A DNA stretch of 16,840 bases from assembly GCA_964424545.1 (NCBI GenBank), contig CAYRJN010000079.1:1-16840 (forward strand), in the 5' to 3' direction. The notes under the pieces are model-generated. The model did not search any database. It saw only the letters and a program-made list of their open reading frames with translations, and had not been told where the DNA came from. Origin of the DNA: JAUVIB01 sp964424545 (lineage in GTDB: Bacteria > Calditrichota > Calditrichia > Calditrichales > Calditrichaceae). The position numbers and the translations under genes were made by a program. Position 1 is the stretch's first letter; each line of letters opens with the position of its first letter. Of this stretch, positions 1 to 9,200 are shown piece by piece.

Positions 1-267
1 TTAAACGGTCGGTTTTTTTATTCGGCTCTTTTTAATCCCGTATCCTTGTTTGAATTACCGGCGGCATTTATTGCTTTAAGTTTGGCTTTTCAATTGAATC
101 TTGCTTCTTTGGGCTCCTCGTTTATACCTACCGAAAATATATCTTTTTCTCTGTACTTTAAAGCCTTTTTATCTTTGGTTGTGCCGCTTTTGGTCATATC
201 CGGCATAATAGAAACTATTGTCTTACACATTAGTAAAAAATTCAACGATAAAGACTTGGATATTTAG
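1..267 (+). CDS. SpoIIM/DUF95-family integral membrane protein, C-terminal part
   Basis: The frame is open from the first base and closes with TAG, so this is the 3' end (about 88 codons) of a gene that begins outside the window. The TTG at 46 is not a likely start, because the frame is open and protein-like upstream of it. Family features are an Asn-Gly near the start, the FELPAAFIALSLAFQL stretch (compare the ELPA motif of SpoIIM/DUF95 proteins) and a final hydrophobic helix ending in an I-E-T-I-V segment, followed by a short charged tail. The fragment has two predicted membrane segments, roughly residues 16-35 and 58-78. In sporulating Firmicutes SpoIIM is part of the engulfment machinery. 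The family also occurs widely in non-sporulating bacteria with unknown role, so no sporulation is implied. It is convergent with the minus-strand operon that ends at 563. Confidence 0.7.
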   Translation, partial: LNGRFFYSALFNPVSLFELPAAFIALSLAFQLNLASLGSSFIPTENISFSLYFKAFLSLVVPLLVISGIIETIVLHISKKFNDKDLDI

Positions 268-373
268 CTCTTATATTTATACATAGTAGAAATTGATTTA
301 TAAGCGTTTACTCTAACCGTATAAAACATGATAAGAAAATAGCTTCTTATGTATATTGATATGTGTCCTTACA

Positions 374-470
374 CTCCCGACGAAGCGGAAACGGCAATCT
401 CCTTCAAATTAGAGAAAGATTGCCACGCTCATCTTTTGTTCCGCTCATGGTACATCTAATTTCGTCCGAG
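374..470. repeat. Nested palindromic intergenic repeat
   Basis: The gap between the convergent genes (268-562) holds no gene. Inside it lie nested inverted repeats: ggcaatct (393-400) with agattgcc (417-424), agcggaa (384-390) with ttccgct (439-445), and gacgaa (379-384) with ttcgtc (461-466). The outer arms extend imperfectly to about 374 and 470. The wording (minus-strand CATTGCTCGG...GCAATCT) resembles the short interspersed palindromic repeats scattered between genes in many bacterial genomes. It could form a cruciform in DNA or a branched hairpin in RNA. A separate weak AT-rich hairpin, ataagaa/ttcttat at 331-350, lies after the SpoIIM-like stop but has no T-run, so I do not call it a terminator. 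Confidence 0.55.
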
Positions 471-562
471 CAATGAAGAGAAAAACAATCTAAAAACAGA
501 CTGGTATGCTGAATAAATGAAATCGGAGAGATTTTTTACCCGCTTAAAAGACAAATGAAACA

Positions 563-1021
563 TTATTCGTTTATAATGTCATCTATGCGTTTATTATCTT
601 CTACGCCGTTTTCATCGTATTTATCATAATTACTACCGTATCCTTTATCCTGACGAACTTGATTTAATTTATTTTTTTTCATATATAACTCGGCCATTTT
701 TTCGGGATCCAATCCCACCAATTGGCATTTGCTTACCCAAAAATGTAACTCATCTATTAGCTCCATGCGGATATTTTCCCAATCGATTTTATCATAATCA
801 TAATCTTTCCACCATTTCCAGGGTAGAGAATCTTCCATTTCCATGGATTCGTGTACTTGTGCCCGATTATAGTTCAACAACCATTCAATTCGTTTCCGCA
901 CTGTTTCTTTATCATTATTATTTTGATCGCATAAAGCATCATAATCGCTGTTATGCCTTTCTCGTAAAATGCGTTGATTCAACTCTTGTTGTTTATCAAA
1001 AATTGTTTTTAATAAATCCAT
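563..1021 (-). CDS. All-alpha dUTPase-family NTP pyrophosphohydrolase (dUTPase_2 type)
   Basis: This 152-residue protein matches the dimeric, all-alpha dUTPase family (PF08761, related to MazG), not the trimeric beta-barrel Dut. It would hydrolyse dUTP to dUMP and pyrophosphate in the cytoplasm, keeping uracil out of DNA and supplying dUMP for thymidylate synthesis. The visible signature is two acidic metal-binding helices: E58/E61 (HESMEMED), followed by the PWKWWK block at 67-72, then E87-x-x-D90 (ELIDELHF). After these comes the basic GLDPEKMAELYMKKNKLN...RQDKGY segment at 103-128. The tail after 130 is acidic and low in complexity. The ATG is preceded by a GGAG Shine-Dalgarno at about 1030. 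It is last in the htrA operon, 48 nt after the pseudo-HtrA stop. The fold is clear; dUTP as substrate is inferred from the family. Confidence 0.8.
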   Translation of the reverse strand: MDLLKTIFDKQQELNQRILRERHNSDYDALCDQNNNDKETVRKRIEWLLNYNRAQVHESMEMEDSLPWKWWKDYDYDKIDWENIRMELIDELHFWVSKCQLVGLDPEKMAELYMKKNKLNQVRQDKGYGSNYDKYDENGVEDNKRIDDIINE

Positions 1022-1069
1022 ATTTTTCTCCTATATCGAAAATTTTCCTGTTTTGTATCGTTTTTTTGT

Positions 1070-2479
1070 TCATCCGTTTATCGATTCATTGCGAATATTA
1101 ATAAAAAGAAATTGCGTACGTCCGCGGCGATTGATAAACATCATAATATACTCCTTATTCTCTTTTTTAACGGTATCAAAATGGCGTTTAATCGTTTTGA
1201 TATCATTGGTTTTCCAACCGTTAATTTTTAAAAGCAAATCGCCCACCTGCAGACCGGCGACATCGGCCCAGCCGCCCCGTTCAACACGCGAAACCCAAAG
1301 TCCTTCGCTATCCATGTCCAATTTTTGGCTTAAAATGACATCCTGTGTCAATTCTTTTACTCCGAATCCTAGAAATTCACTTGAAACTTCCCGTGCTAAA
1401 AATTGACTGATCGGTGTTTCGCTTAAATTTACTTCAATTTCTTTTTTTGCACTGTCTCTATAAACGGTAAAAAGAGCTTTATCCGAATTTTTATTACGAA
1501 TAATCTCGCGAAAGCGGCTAAGATCGTTATTGTCTTCAGCGGACACTTTTTTCCCGTCTATTGCTGTAACGACGTCTTTCATTTTAATTCCCGCTTTATC
1601 TGCGGGAGAATTTTTTAATACGGTATTGATAAATACACCTTTTACGCTTGGAATACCAAAATATTCGGCCATATCGCGCGTAAAGGGCTGTGTATAAACG
1701 CCGAGCCATTTTTTTCGCTGCGTATCTTTTTCTTTATACAATGGCGGGTTTTTTATAAGATTTTTTATTGTTTTGAAAAGTGTAATTTCCAGCGGAAAGT
1801 TGGAAGCGCTCATGGTAAAATGAAACATTTTTCCCGCCGAAGGACTATTCTTAGCCTTGTATATTCCAACAGCTTTGCCGCTTTCATCGACCGCCAAACC
1901 GAAATCGGACAAGGCTTCCATCGTTTGTTCGCATAGATAATATTCAGACGGATTGTTTATTCTTGCCAGTATTTTTCTTTGATTTATTACAAACGCATTT
2001 TCAAACTTTTTATCAAGACGATTTAGTAATAAAATATTTGCACCGATTAATAAACTGTCTTTATTAACAATTTTTACGCGTTTATTAACCGGTTTTTCAA
2101 GACGAATAAAGGCAATCCCTTTATCGTCGTCTTTTCCAACAAACGATGCTTTTCCGTATTCCTTTTTACCGGCTTTTACTTTAATCTCCTGTGGAATTTG
2201 CGATGGTCTGAAAAATAAGGAAGCGGATGAAGATTCCAAATTCGCCTTAAAAATATCGGATGATGTTATTATTAATCCGTCGTTAGTTAACAAAATACCC
2301 GTTAAATACTTTTTAATTCTGCTTTTTTCAACGATAGTTTCTACGGATTCCGTTTGTTCATAATACTCTATAACAACAATATTATTCTCATATTGCTTTT
2401 TTATTTTGTACCAATTTGCCGCTAACAGGTTTTGAATTAACAATATAATAAAAATAATCAAAAGAGTTTTTCTAATCAT
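1070..2479 (-). CDS. HtrA-like protein with degenerate catalytic triad and two PDZ domains
   Basis: 469 residues: an N-terminal signal peptide (hydrophobic 5-19, likely cut after A20 or A21), a trypsin-like domain at about 30-245, PDZ1 at about 257-352 (SPADKAGI at 291-298) and PDZ2 at about 368-463 (ADVAGLQVGD). Alignment by eye with the neighbouring intact HtrA shows the same framework (GILLTNDGLIIT against GVIISPDGYVLT; GIAFIRL against DLALLKL; GKAVGIY against GKVIGIN). The triad positions are changed: His to D75, Asp to G121, and the GNSGG serine motif to LSDFG with D192 at the serine position. It is therefore predicted to lack protease activity and to act, if at all, as a PDZ adaptor, chaperone or partner of HtrA in the periplasm. 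A strong AGGAGG lies just before the ATG, which overlaps the htrA stop by 8 nt, implying translational coupling. Stop is TGA. The frame is intact over its full length, so this is not a decayed pseudogene. Confidence 0.8.
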   Translation of the reverse strand: MIRKTLLIIFIILLIQNLLAANWYKIKKQYENNIVVIEYYEQTESVETIVEKSRIKKYLTGILLTNDGLIITSSDIFKANLESSSASLFFRPSQIPQEIKVKAGKKEYGKASFVGKDDDKGIAFIRLEKPVNKRVKIVNKDSLLIGANILLLNRLDKKFENAFVINQRKILARINNPSEYYLCEQTMEALSDFGLAVDESGKAVGIYKAKNSPSAGKMFHFTMSASNFPLEITLFKTIKNLIKNPPLYKEKDTQRKKWLGVYTQPFTRDMAEYFGIPSVKGVFINTVLKNSPADKAGIKMKDVVTAIDGKKVSAEDNNDLSRFREIIRNKNSDKALFTVYRDSAKKEIEVNLSETPISQFLAREVSSEFLGFGVKELTQDVILSQKLDMDSEGLWVSRVERGGWADVAGLQVGDLLLKINGWKTNDIKTIKRHFDTVKKENKEYIMMFINRRGRTQFLFINIRNESING

Positions 2480-3809
2480 TATTTCCTCCTTTGATTATGG
2501 CAAAATAATTTCTTTTTCCGATTTTCAATCTTAGCAAATGCATCCCGCCCTTTTCTTTTATTATTTCATTATATTTTTTCTCAAATTCAGCTAAATTATT
2601 AACCGCAAAATTATCAATGGAAATAATTATATTGCCATTTTGTATTTTTGCTTCATCCGCAGGACTTCCTCGTCGCACTCCGGATATCAATACACCGTTC
2701 TCTTTTCCCAATTGATAATTGCGGGAAATATGCGGTGTTATTTCTTCTACGGAAATTCCCCATTCATCACATTGCAGTTCTTTGCCACTTATTTTTCCCT
2801 GTTTTTCGGTTTTTATTTTATACTCTCTCTCTTTGTTCTTATCCGAAACCGTAATCGTTATTGTTTTGTTTAATGGTAATTGTGAAATCAATAATCTTAT
2901 TTTCGGTAACTCTTCGCGATATACAGCCGATATATTCTTACCGTTAATTTTTGTAACCAAAAAGCCTGCTTTTAATCCCGCTTTATCCGCCGGAGAGTTT
3001 TTGACCACATTGGCGATTAATACGCCTTCTAATTTCTTGTTGCCTATATATTTTCGATATTCACGGATTTCCTGCCAATTTATACCAATCCAGGTGCGTT
3101 CAACTTTTCCGTTTTTCATAATTTGTTTAATAACGCCTTTTGCGGTTTTGATTGGAATGGCAAAACCAAGATTTTCTCCGAAAATCATCGCGCGGGAATT
3201 AATACCGATTACTTTGCCTTCGAGATTGACCAAAGGCCCTCCGCTATTGCCGGGATTGATTGCCGCATCGGTCTGAATCCATAAATTATACGGCGAAACC
3301 ATATCGCCCATATCTTCAAAATATCGATCGATTGAACTAATGACACCCATAGATAAGGACCTCGATAATCCCAAAGGGGAGCCCAGCGCCAGCACAATTT
3401 GGCCGACTTGAAGTTTATCGCTGTCGCCCAATTCGGCGTAAGGAACCTTTTTCAAACCCGCTTTTTTAAGATCTAATTTCAACAGCGCCAAATCCGTCCA
3501 TTCATCTAACCCGACGATTTTTGCTTCAAGCTCCTGACGCGAAGAAAGTGTACAGCGCAGATATTGCGCTTTTTCCGCAACATGATTATTGGTTAGAACG
3601 TAACCGTCCGGACTGATTATAACGCCGCTGCCCGTTACGCGAACCTTGCGCTTTTCTCCCGAGCTGAATATTTCTTTAATGGGCTGTATGTGAACAAGCG
3701 CCGGAAAAACTTTTTTTTTGGCGCTTAATATGCTCTTTGAAATAGTATCTTCCGCTTTGACATTGTTTATTATAAAGAGAAATAATATAAATAACGCCGT
3801 TTTTCTCAT
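2472..3809 (-). CDS. htrA: HtrA/DegP/DegQ-family periplasmic serine protease
   Basis: 445 residues, typical for a two-PDZ HtrA. Residues 1-19 form a signal peptide with likely cleavage at VKA|ED. The trypsin-like domain (about 30-235) carries an intact triad: H76 in LTNNHVAE, D106 in TDLALL, and S189 in the GNSGGPL motif. The loop motifs LGSPLGLSRSLSMGVIS and GFAIPI are also present. PDZ1 is at about 238-335 (NSPADKAGLKAG) and PDZ2 at about 347-440 (GSPADEAK). HtrA proteins degrade or refold misfolded envelope proteins. A Shine-Dalgarno AGGAAGG lies about 9 nt before the ATG. It is first in an operon with the pseudo-HtrA and dUTPase genes. The 138-nt upstream gap to galK has only weak promoter-like hexamers on the minus strand. 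DegP, DegQ and DegS cannot be told apart by eye; two PDZ domains argue against DegS. Confidence 0.93.
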   Translation of the reverse strand: MRKTALFILFLFIINNVKAEDTISKSILSAKKKVFPALVHIQPIKEIFSSGEKRKVRVTGSGVIISPDGYVLTNNHVAEKAQYLRCTLSSRQELEAKIVGLDEWTDLALLKLDLKKAGLKKVPYAELGDSDKLQVGQIVLALGSPLGLSRSLSMGVISSIDRYFEDMGDMVSPYNLWIQTDAAINPGNSGGPLVNLEGKVIGINSRAMIFGENLGFAIPIKTAKGVIKQIMKNGKVERTWIGINWQEIREYRKYIGNKKLEGVLIANVVKNSPADKAGLKAGFLVTKINGKNISAVYREELPKIRLLISQLPLNKTITITVSDKNKEREYKIKTEKQGKISGKELQCDEWGISVEEITPHISRNYQLGKENGVLISGVRRGSPADEAKIQNGNIIISIDNFAVNNLAEFEKKYNEIIKEKGGMHLLRLKIGKRNYFAIIKGGNND

Positions 3810-3947
3810 TTATGAACCTTCCTGCTTTTATGCTTTTTTTTATAGATTGTGTAAATAATTAATCTGCACCTTTTATTATCGATATAAGCCCTTCATTTCA
3901 ACCGATTATGATTATTATTGTTCCCATTCATGCGCTAATTGGACGCT

Positions 3948-5216
3948 TTATAAAACAGCGCTGTTTAAATCTTTAATCTCTATCGTTCCGTATTTTCTTA
4001 TATTTAAAACATAGATACTGTCTTTTCCGAATACAGGCTCTATAAGTTTTCTGTATCCATCCAAACTGCTTTTAGGTAGAAACGCCTGTATTGTACCGGC
4101 AAAACCGCCTCCATGTACGCGACAGGCGCCTTCGCCGATTTGATCAATATAATATTCGCTGAGGGCAAGGGCGAGCGTAATATTTTGTTCTTTGATATTA
4201 TTATTGGTAAAAATATTTTGCAGCCATTTAAATGATGAGTTTCCGGAATCGTTTATTAATTTTAGAAATTTATTAAAATTATTTTCTTTTAATGCCGATA
4301 CTTGTTCAACGACCCTTTCGTTTTCCCTTATAAAATGGAAAGCACGCAACAAAGCCCGATCGCCTGTTTTTTCCCTTAAGGTATTCATTTTGGATAATAA
4401 ATCCGCCATACTTATTTCACGGCAAACATCCTTGCCCAATTCGTTTGCGACCGCTTTCATTTCTGCAGGGATAGCAGCATAATCATCCGTTAAATTTTCA
4501 TGACTGCCTTTAGTGTTCACAACCAAAAGATTGTATCCTTGTTTATCAAAATCAAAAGCTACTTTTTCCGTTAAGGGCGTTTTCGGATTTTTAAAATCAA
4601 TGGATATAATCCCGCCGACAGCGCAGGCCATTTGATCCATTAATCCGCTTGGTTTACCGAAAAAAACATTTTCCGCATATTGTCCGCTTTGGGCTAAAAT
4701 ATCCGCAGGAATCTTATTATCGTTAAATAGCGAATTGAAAATTTTGGCAATAAGAACTTCAATGGATGCGGAAGAGCTCAGCCCGGATCCTGGTAAAACA
4801 TCGCTTGTAATAGAAGCGTTAAAGCCGCCTGTTTTGTAACCGCGTTTGTTTAAGCTCGCCGCTATACCTCGTATCAATGCCTGTGTCGTACCTTTCTCCT
4901 TTTCAATTACCGCTAAATTATTTACGTTTACAACAAACGGGTTTATGTATCCTTCCGAATAGAGCGTTACGGTATTATTACCGGAAACGGCGGCCATGGC
5001 AATGGAATCTAAATTAATACTTCCGGTTAATACTCTGCCATTGTTGTGATCGGTATGGTTACCGCCTATTTCAATACGGCCTGGTGCGCTAAAAATACGA
5101 GTGTTTTTTATATTATCAAATTGCTGTAAATATTTTTCTTTTAATTTTTCAAAACGCCTTTTTTGCCGCTGAAGCGTTTGTACATCGTCGCCATAGAGTT
5201 GTTCTAATACTGACAC
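3948..5216 (-). CDS. galK: Galactokinase (GHMP kinase family)
   Basis: 422 residues. It phosphorylates galactose with ATP to galactose 1-phosphate, the first committed step of the Leloir pathway. All three GHMP signatures are visible: the sugar-binding N-terminal motif APGRIEIGGNHTDHNNG (44-60), the ATP-binding loop LPGSGLSSSA (141-150) and the C-terminal GGGFAGTIQAF (369-379). The catalytic Asp is D194 in GLMDQMAC. Motif 1 reads GGNHTDH, not the textbook GEHTDYN, a variant I recall from some clostridial-type galactokinases. The start is GTG, supported by AAGGA six bases upstream. The gene follows the aldose epimerase gene with a 12-nt gap, so the two form an operon. No galT or galE is in the window. 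Galactose is the likely substrate, although the motif variant leaves open another hexose. Confidence 0.9.
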   Translation of the reverse strand: MSVLEQLYGDDVQTLQRQKRRFEKLKEKYLQQFDNIKNTRIFSAPGRIEIGGNHTDHNNGRVLTGSINLDSIAMAAVSGNNTVTLYSEGYINPFVVNVNNLAVIEKEKGTTQALIRGIAASLNKRGYKTGGFNASITSDVLPGSGLSSSASIEVLIAKIFNSLFNDNKIPADILAQSGQYAENVFFGKPSGLMDQMACAVGGIISIDFKNPKTPLTEKVAFDFDKQGYNLLVVNTKGSHENLTDDYAAIPAEMKAVANELGKDVCREISMADLLSKMNTLREKTGDRALLRAFHFIRENERVVEQVSALKENNFNKFLKLINDSGNSSFKWLQNIFTNNNIKEQNITLALALSEYYIDQIGEGACRVHGGGFAGTIQAFLPKSSLDGYRKLIEPVFGKDSIYVLNIRKYGTIEIKDLNSAVL

Positions 5217-5228
5217 TATTATTCCTTT

Positions 5229-6164
5229 TTATTCAATTCTAATGCCATAATTCATGTTTATCCTTTCTTCGGGATCGAGAGTAATTAAATCGCTTTTATT
5301 ATTAAAATTATTTACGTTCCCTGTCATCGGTTCAATAGCGATAGATTTTCTTTCAGGCGGTGTATAAATTTGCAAATATTTAAACGCTTTATCCTGTTCC
5401 AAAATGATTGTAATCTCTTTCTGTGGTAAAAAGAGTTTTGTGTTAAAAAAATCCGCCGTTTTATTGATAGAAAAACAGGTATCAAATTCTTTTTCGTAAA
5501 TTTCTTCTAATTCTAAAAATTGCGTATTTGGTTTTTTTTCTCCCGTGGGGATTAATTTATCAACAAGAACAATATTCGATAAAGGAATTTGCATTTTCAC
5601 ACGGTTAATATTTTCATTAATCGAAAAATAGGGATGCCAGCCCAGATTAAACGGCATGCGTTTGACGCCCGTGTTGTACGCTTCAATATTAGCTGAAAAA
5701 CCTTTTTCATCAAGACGATATTTAATCGACAATTGAAAAGGAAATGGATATCCGGGGTAAAATCCATCATATTTATGCACCAACTCAATTTCGGCTTTTT
5801 TTTCGTCGGAATGTTTACCTTCTATTTCAAAATGCTCATTACAAATAAAACCGTGTATGGCATGCCCTTCCTGCGGCCAATTTATGGGAAGCTGGTAGGC
5901 TTTTCCTTCAAATTCATATTTTCCATGCCTAATTCTATTTGCAAAAGGAAATAATACAGCGCTGTTATATATTTCCGATCCTTCGAATTCTTTTTTGCTT
6001 TTTCTCCCGTCTAATACCGAAAACAGCTTATCATCCTTCTTTAAAACAATTTCATTAACATTCGCCCCTAAATCGGGTAGGATTGAGATATATTCTTCCG
6101 TTTTAGCATTTAACAATTTTATCCTTTGTAAATCATTCTGCTTTTCAATTATTATTTTATACAT
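5229..6164 (-). CDS. Aldose 1-epimerase (galactose mutarotase family)
   Basis: 311 residues of a GalM-like beta-sandwich protein. It interconverts alpha and beta anomers of hexoses such as galactose, giving the alpha anomer that galactokinase uses. Recognisable elements are LFPFANRIRHGKYEF (71-85), H104 in the HG motif, H177 in GWHPYF (the usual catalytic acid) and E278 in IEPMTG (the usual catalytic base). There is no signal peptide, so it is cytoplasmic. A GAGG Shine-Dalgarno sits about ten bases before the ATG. It directly precedes galK, which supports a galactose role, but the sequence is closer in feel to the broad aldose-1-epimerase family (including YeaD/YihR types) than to strict GalM, so I leave out the symbol. 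The 101-nt gap before it (6165-6265) holds only a small AT-rich palindrome, aatctt/aagatt at 6229-6242. Confidence 0.87.
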   Translation of the reverse strand: MYKIIIEKQNDLQRIKLLNAKTEEYISILPDLGANVNEIVLKKDDKLFSVLDGRKSKKEFEGSEIYNSAVLFPFANRIRHGKYEFEGKAYQLPINWPQEGHAIHGFICNEHFEIEGKHSDEKKAEIELVHKYDGFYPGYPFPFQLSIKYRLDEKGFSANIEAYNTGVKRMPFNLGWHPYFSINENINRVKMQIPLSNIVLVDKLIPTGEKKPNTQFLELEEIYEKEFDTCFSINKTADFFNTKLFLPQKEITIILEQDKAFKYLQIYTPPERKSIAIEPMTGNVNNFNNKSDLITLDPEERINMNYGIRIE

Positions 6165-6265
6165 AAGTTTCTCGCCTCAATATTTAAAAAGATTTACGGA
6201 GTTTGTTAATTGGTATTTTAATATACACTAATCTTTTAAGATTGGCAGGATAAAGTTAATAAAAA

Positions 6266-9200
6266 TTAAATTCTGTCCAAAATTTCTCTGATTTTTTTTA
6301 GAAGAATTACAACAGAGTATGGTTTTTGTAAAAAATCTATCTCCGAATTCATAGCGCCGTCCGTTACAAGTTGATCGTCCGTATAGCCGGATGTATATAA
6401 AATCCGTAAACTCGGCCGGATTTGTAAAGCCTTTTCCGCTAATTCTCTGCCGTTTAAATTTGGCATAATTAAGTCCGTTACCAATAAATCGATTGTTATC
6501 TCTTTCTTTTGAATAAATTCATAACCATTTAAACCGTCAACCGCAATATAAACGTTGTAGCCATAATTCTCCAAAGCCGATTGTACCAAATCTCTTACAT
6601 CGGCATCATCTTCAACCAATAAAATAGTTTCATTACCGCCGGTTAAATAATCATCTTTTTGTTCTTTATCTTCTTCAAAAATATCTCCCGTTTTTTCCGT
6701 TATCGGCCAATATACTTCAAATGTTGTTCCCACGCCTAATAAGCTGGTAACATCTATCCACCCGCCGCTTTGTTTTACAATACCGTAAACTGTTGCCAAA
6801 CCGAGTCCGGTTCCTTTTCCCGTTTCTTTAGTCGTATAAAAGGGTTCAAATATTTTTTCGATAATATCTTCGGTCATACCTATGCCGTTATCAACTATTT
6901 TCAAAAGCACATATCTACCCTGTTTGGCTTCGCGAAGATTTTTAATATCCTCTTCATCAATATGAGCGACTGATGTACTTATTTCTATCTTTTTTTTATA
7001 TGATTTTTTCGTTTTTTGATTAATTGCATCTCTGGCATTAACAATTAAATTAATCAATACCTGTTCCATCTGTCCTGAATTCCCCATAATAAAAGGCAAT
7101 TCTTCAGCAAGGTTTATTTCAATTTTAATGTCTTCGCTGATCAGGCGACGTATCATTTTATTAAGATTTGAAATAATATCATTGATATTCAAAATTTCCG
7201 GTTGGTATGATTGTAAACTGCTAAAACTAAGCAGTTGACGAACAAGGTTTTCTGCTTTTTTACCGGCTGATTGTATGGAAGTAATATCACGGTAAAGGTT
7301 GTCGTCTTTACTAATTTTGCTTAAAGCTATTTCGGAAAAGCCGTTAATTACAGTGAGAAGATTATTAAAGTCGTGAGCAACGCCGCCGGCCAATTTACCA
7401 AGGGAATCCATTTTCTGTGACTGCCTTAATTGCTGTTGAAGTGTTTTTTGCTCTGTAATATCTTCTTTAATTGCCATAAAATGTTTTATTTCACCTTTAT
7501 TATCAATAACCGGTGAAATTACAGCGCGTTCCCAATACAAATCTCCGTTCTTTTTTTTATTTAAAAATTCTCCGTGCCATTCTTTTCCTGCCGTAATAGT
7601 ATTCCATAGATCTTCATATATCTGTTCAGACAACTTACCCGATTTTAAAACGCGCGGATTTTCGCCGATTGCTTCGCTTTTTGAATAGCCGGTTGTTTTT
7701 TCGAAGGCCGGATTAACATATTCTATGTTCCCGTTTACATCGGTAATAACGATGGAAGTCGGACTTTGCTCTACGGAAAGATTTAATACTCTAATCTGAT
7801 CTTCCGTTTTCTTTCTTTGAATTTCATCCGATACTTGTTTGGAAATAAATTCCAGCAACGATAAATCCGATTGCGTATAGGTTTCTTCGCTTTTATAATT
7901 TCTAAGCGTTATTAACCCTTTGATTTCATCATTTAAATAGAAAGGAACGCCCATCCATATTTTCGGTATTAAATTTGGTTCGTTTATTTTTTCTTCTTTT
8001 ATATATTCTTGCAAATTTTTCTCTTTAAGAATAATCGCCTTTTTCTCTTTGATAACATTATAGCAAATCTGTTTTTCAAATCTCTCGTTTTTTTTGTTTT
8101 CATCCGGTATTAAAATTTCACCTTGATCATATAGACCTATGTAAAAATCGCTTGTATCAAAAAGAAGATTTAATTCTTCCTTTAATATGCTGTTTAAATC
8201 ATCAAGATTGTTCATAAAATTTACGGCTGTAGCGATGTTATTAAGAACATCATTTAAAATTTGTGATCTTTTATGCGTGGATATGTTTCTGAATGTTGTA
8301 ACAAAGACTTTATTATTGTCGTCAATTCTTCTCGTTTCTATTTCTATAGCCAACTTGGCGCCGCGTTTATTTATACAATTTATTTTCTGTGGTTTCATTC
8401 CCTCTTCGGTTAAATGACGATAAATTATTTTTCTTTCGTTTTTCGGAATCACTAATTCCACAACATTCTGTCCGATAATATCATTACGTTCATAACCGAA
8501 CATTTCAAGAAAAGGATCATTACAATCTATCGCTACACCGTTTTTATGTATTAAAACGCCTTCAAAAGACAAGTTGGCCAATTTTTTAAACCGTTCTTCG
8601 CTCTGTGCCAACTCTTTATTAATTTTGTCGGTTCTTTTTTGTATTATATTAAATTTATCGGCAAGCGCAAAAGAGAAAAACAAAACCAGCAGCAGCATAC
8701 CTAATTGATAGGCATTAATCGTAACAAACAGAGAATCAATAATTGAAAAGCGCGTTAGAATGGTTATAATGGTGCCTATCCCTAACCACATCCAGGCCAA
8801 TAAAAAATAGCGCGCTTCTTTAAAGCCGGTTTTTAACAAAATAACTGCGATATAAAAGGATAAAAATACATATAACAATGTAATCAGTAAGAGCGGTTGT
8901 ATATAATTTCTATATCCGATAATAGGGAGGAAAAACAAAGATGCTATTAAAAAATAAATATTATATATATTTATTTTGTGATATAAATTTTTATTTCTTT
9001 TTAAATCAAAAAAAGCATCTTGAAATTTAATAAAAGAGGACACAACCATAACCATAAAAACCGGTATGGAATAGAGTTTCATATAATAATTATTCGGCCA
9101 TATATACAGACTGTCTATTCCGGAAAACGATAGATGAAACAGCAAAAAACTAATCATTAAAATAGAGTAGTATAGATAGTAGTTTTGGCGGAAAGAGAAA

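Noticed and set aside
1..267. Evidence that the organism sporulates
   Set aside because: SpoIIM/DUF95 proteins are widespread in non-sporulating bacteria, and no other sporulation gene is present.
331..350. Hairpin ataagaa/ttcttat as terminator of the SpoIIM-like gene
   Set aside because: The stem is short and AT-only apart from one G-C pair, and no T-run follows.
268..562. Possible tRNA or small structured RNA because of the palindromes
   Set aside because: The arms do not form a cloverleaf with anticodon and T-loop consensus; the pattern fits a nested interspersed palindrome.
2719..3276. A 185-codon plus-strand open frame antisense to htrA
   Set aside because: It is a shadow of the conserved HtrA coding sequence, which has an intact triad and PDZ domains on the other strand.
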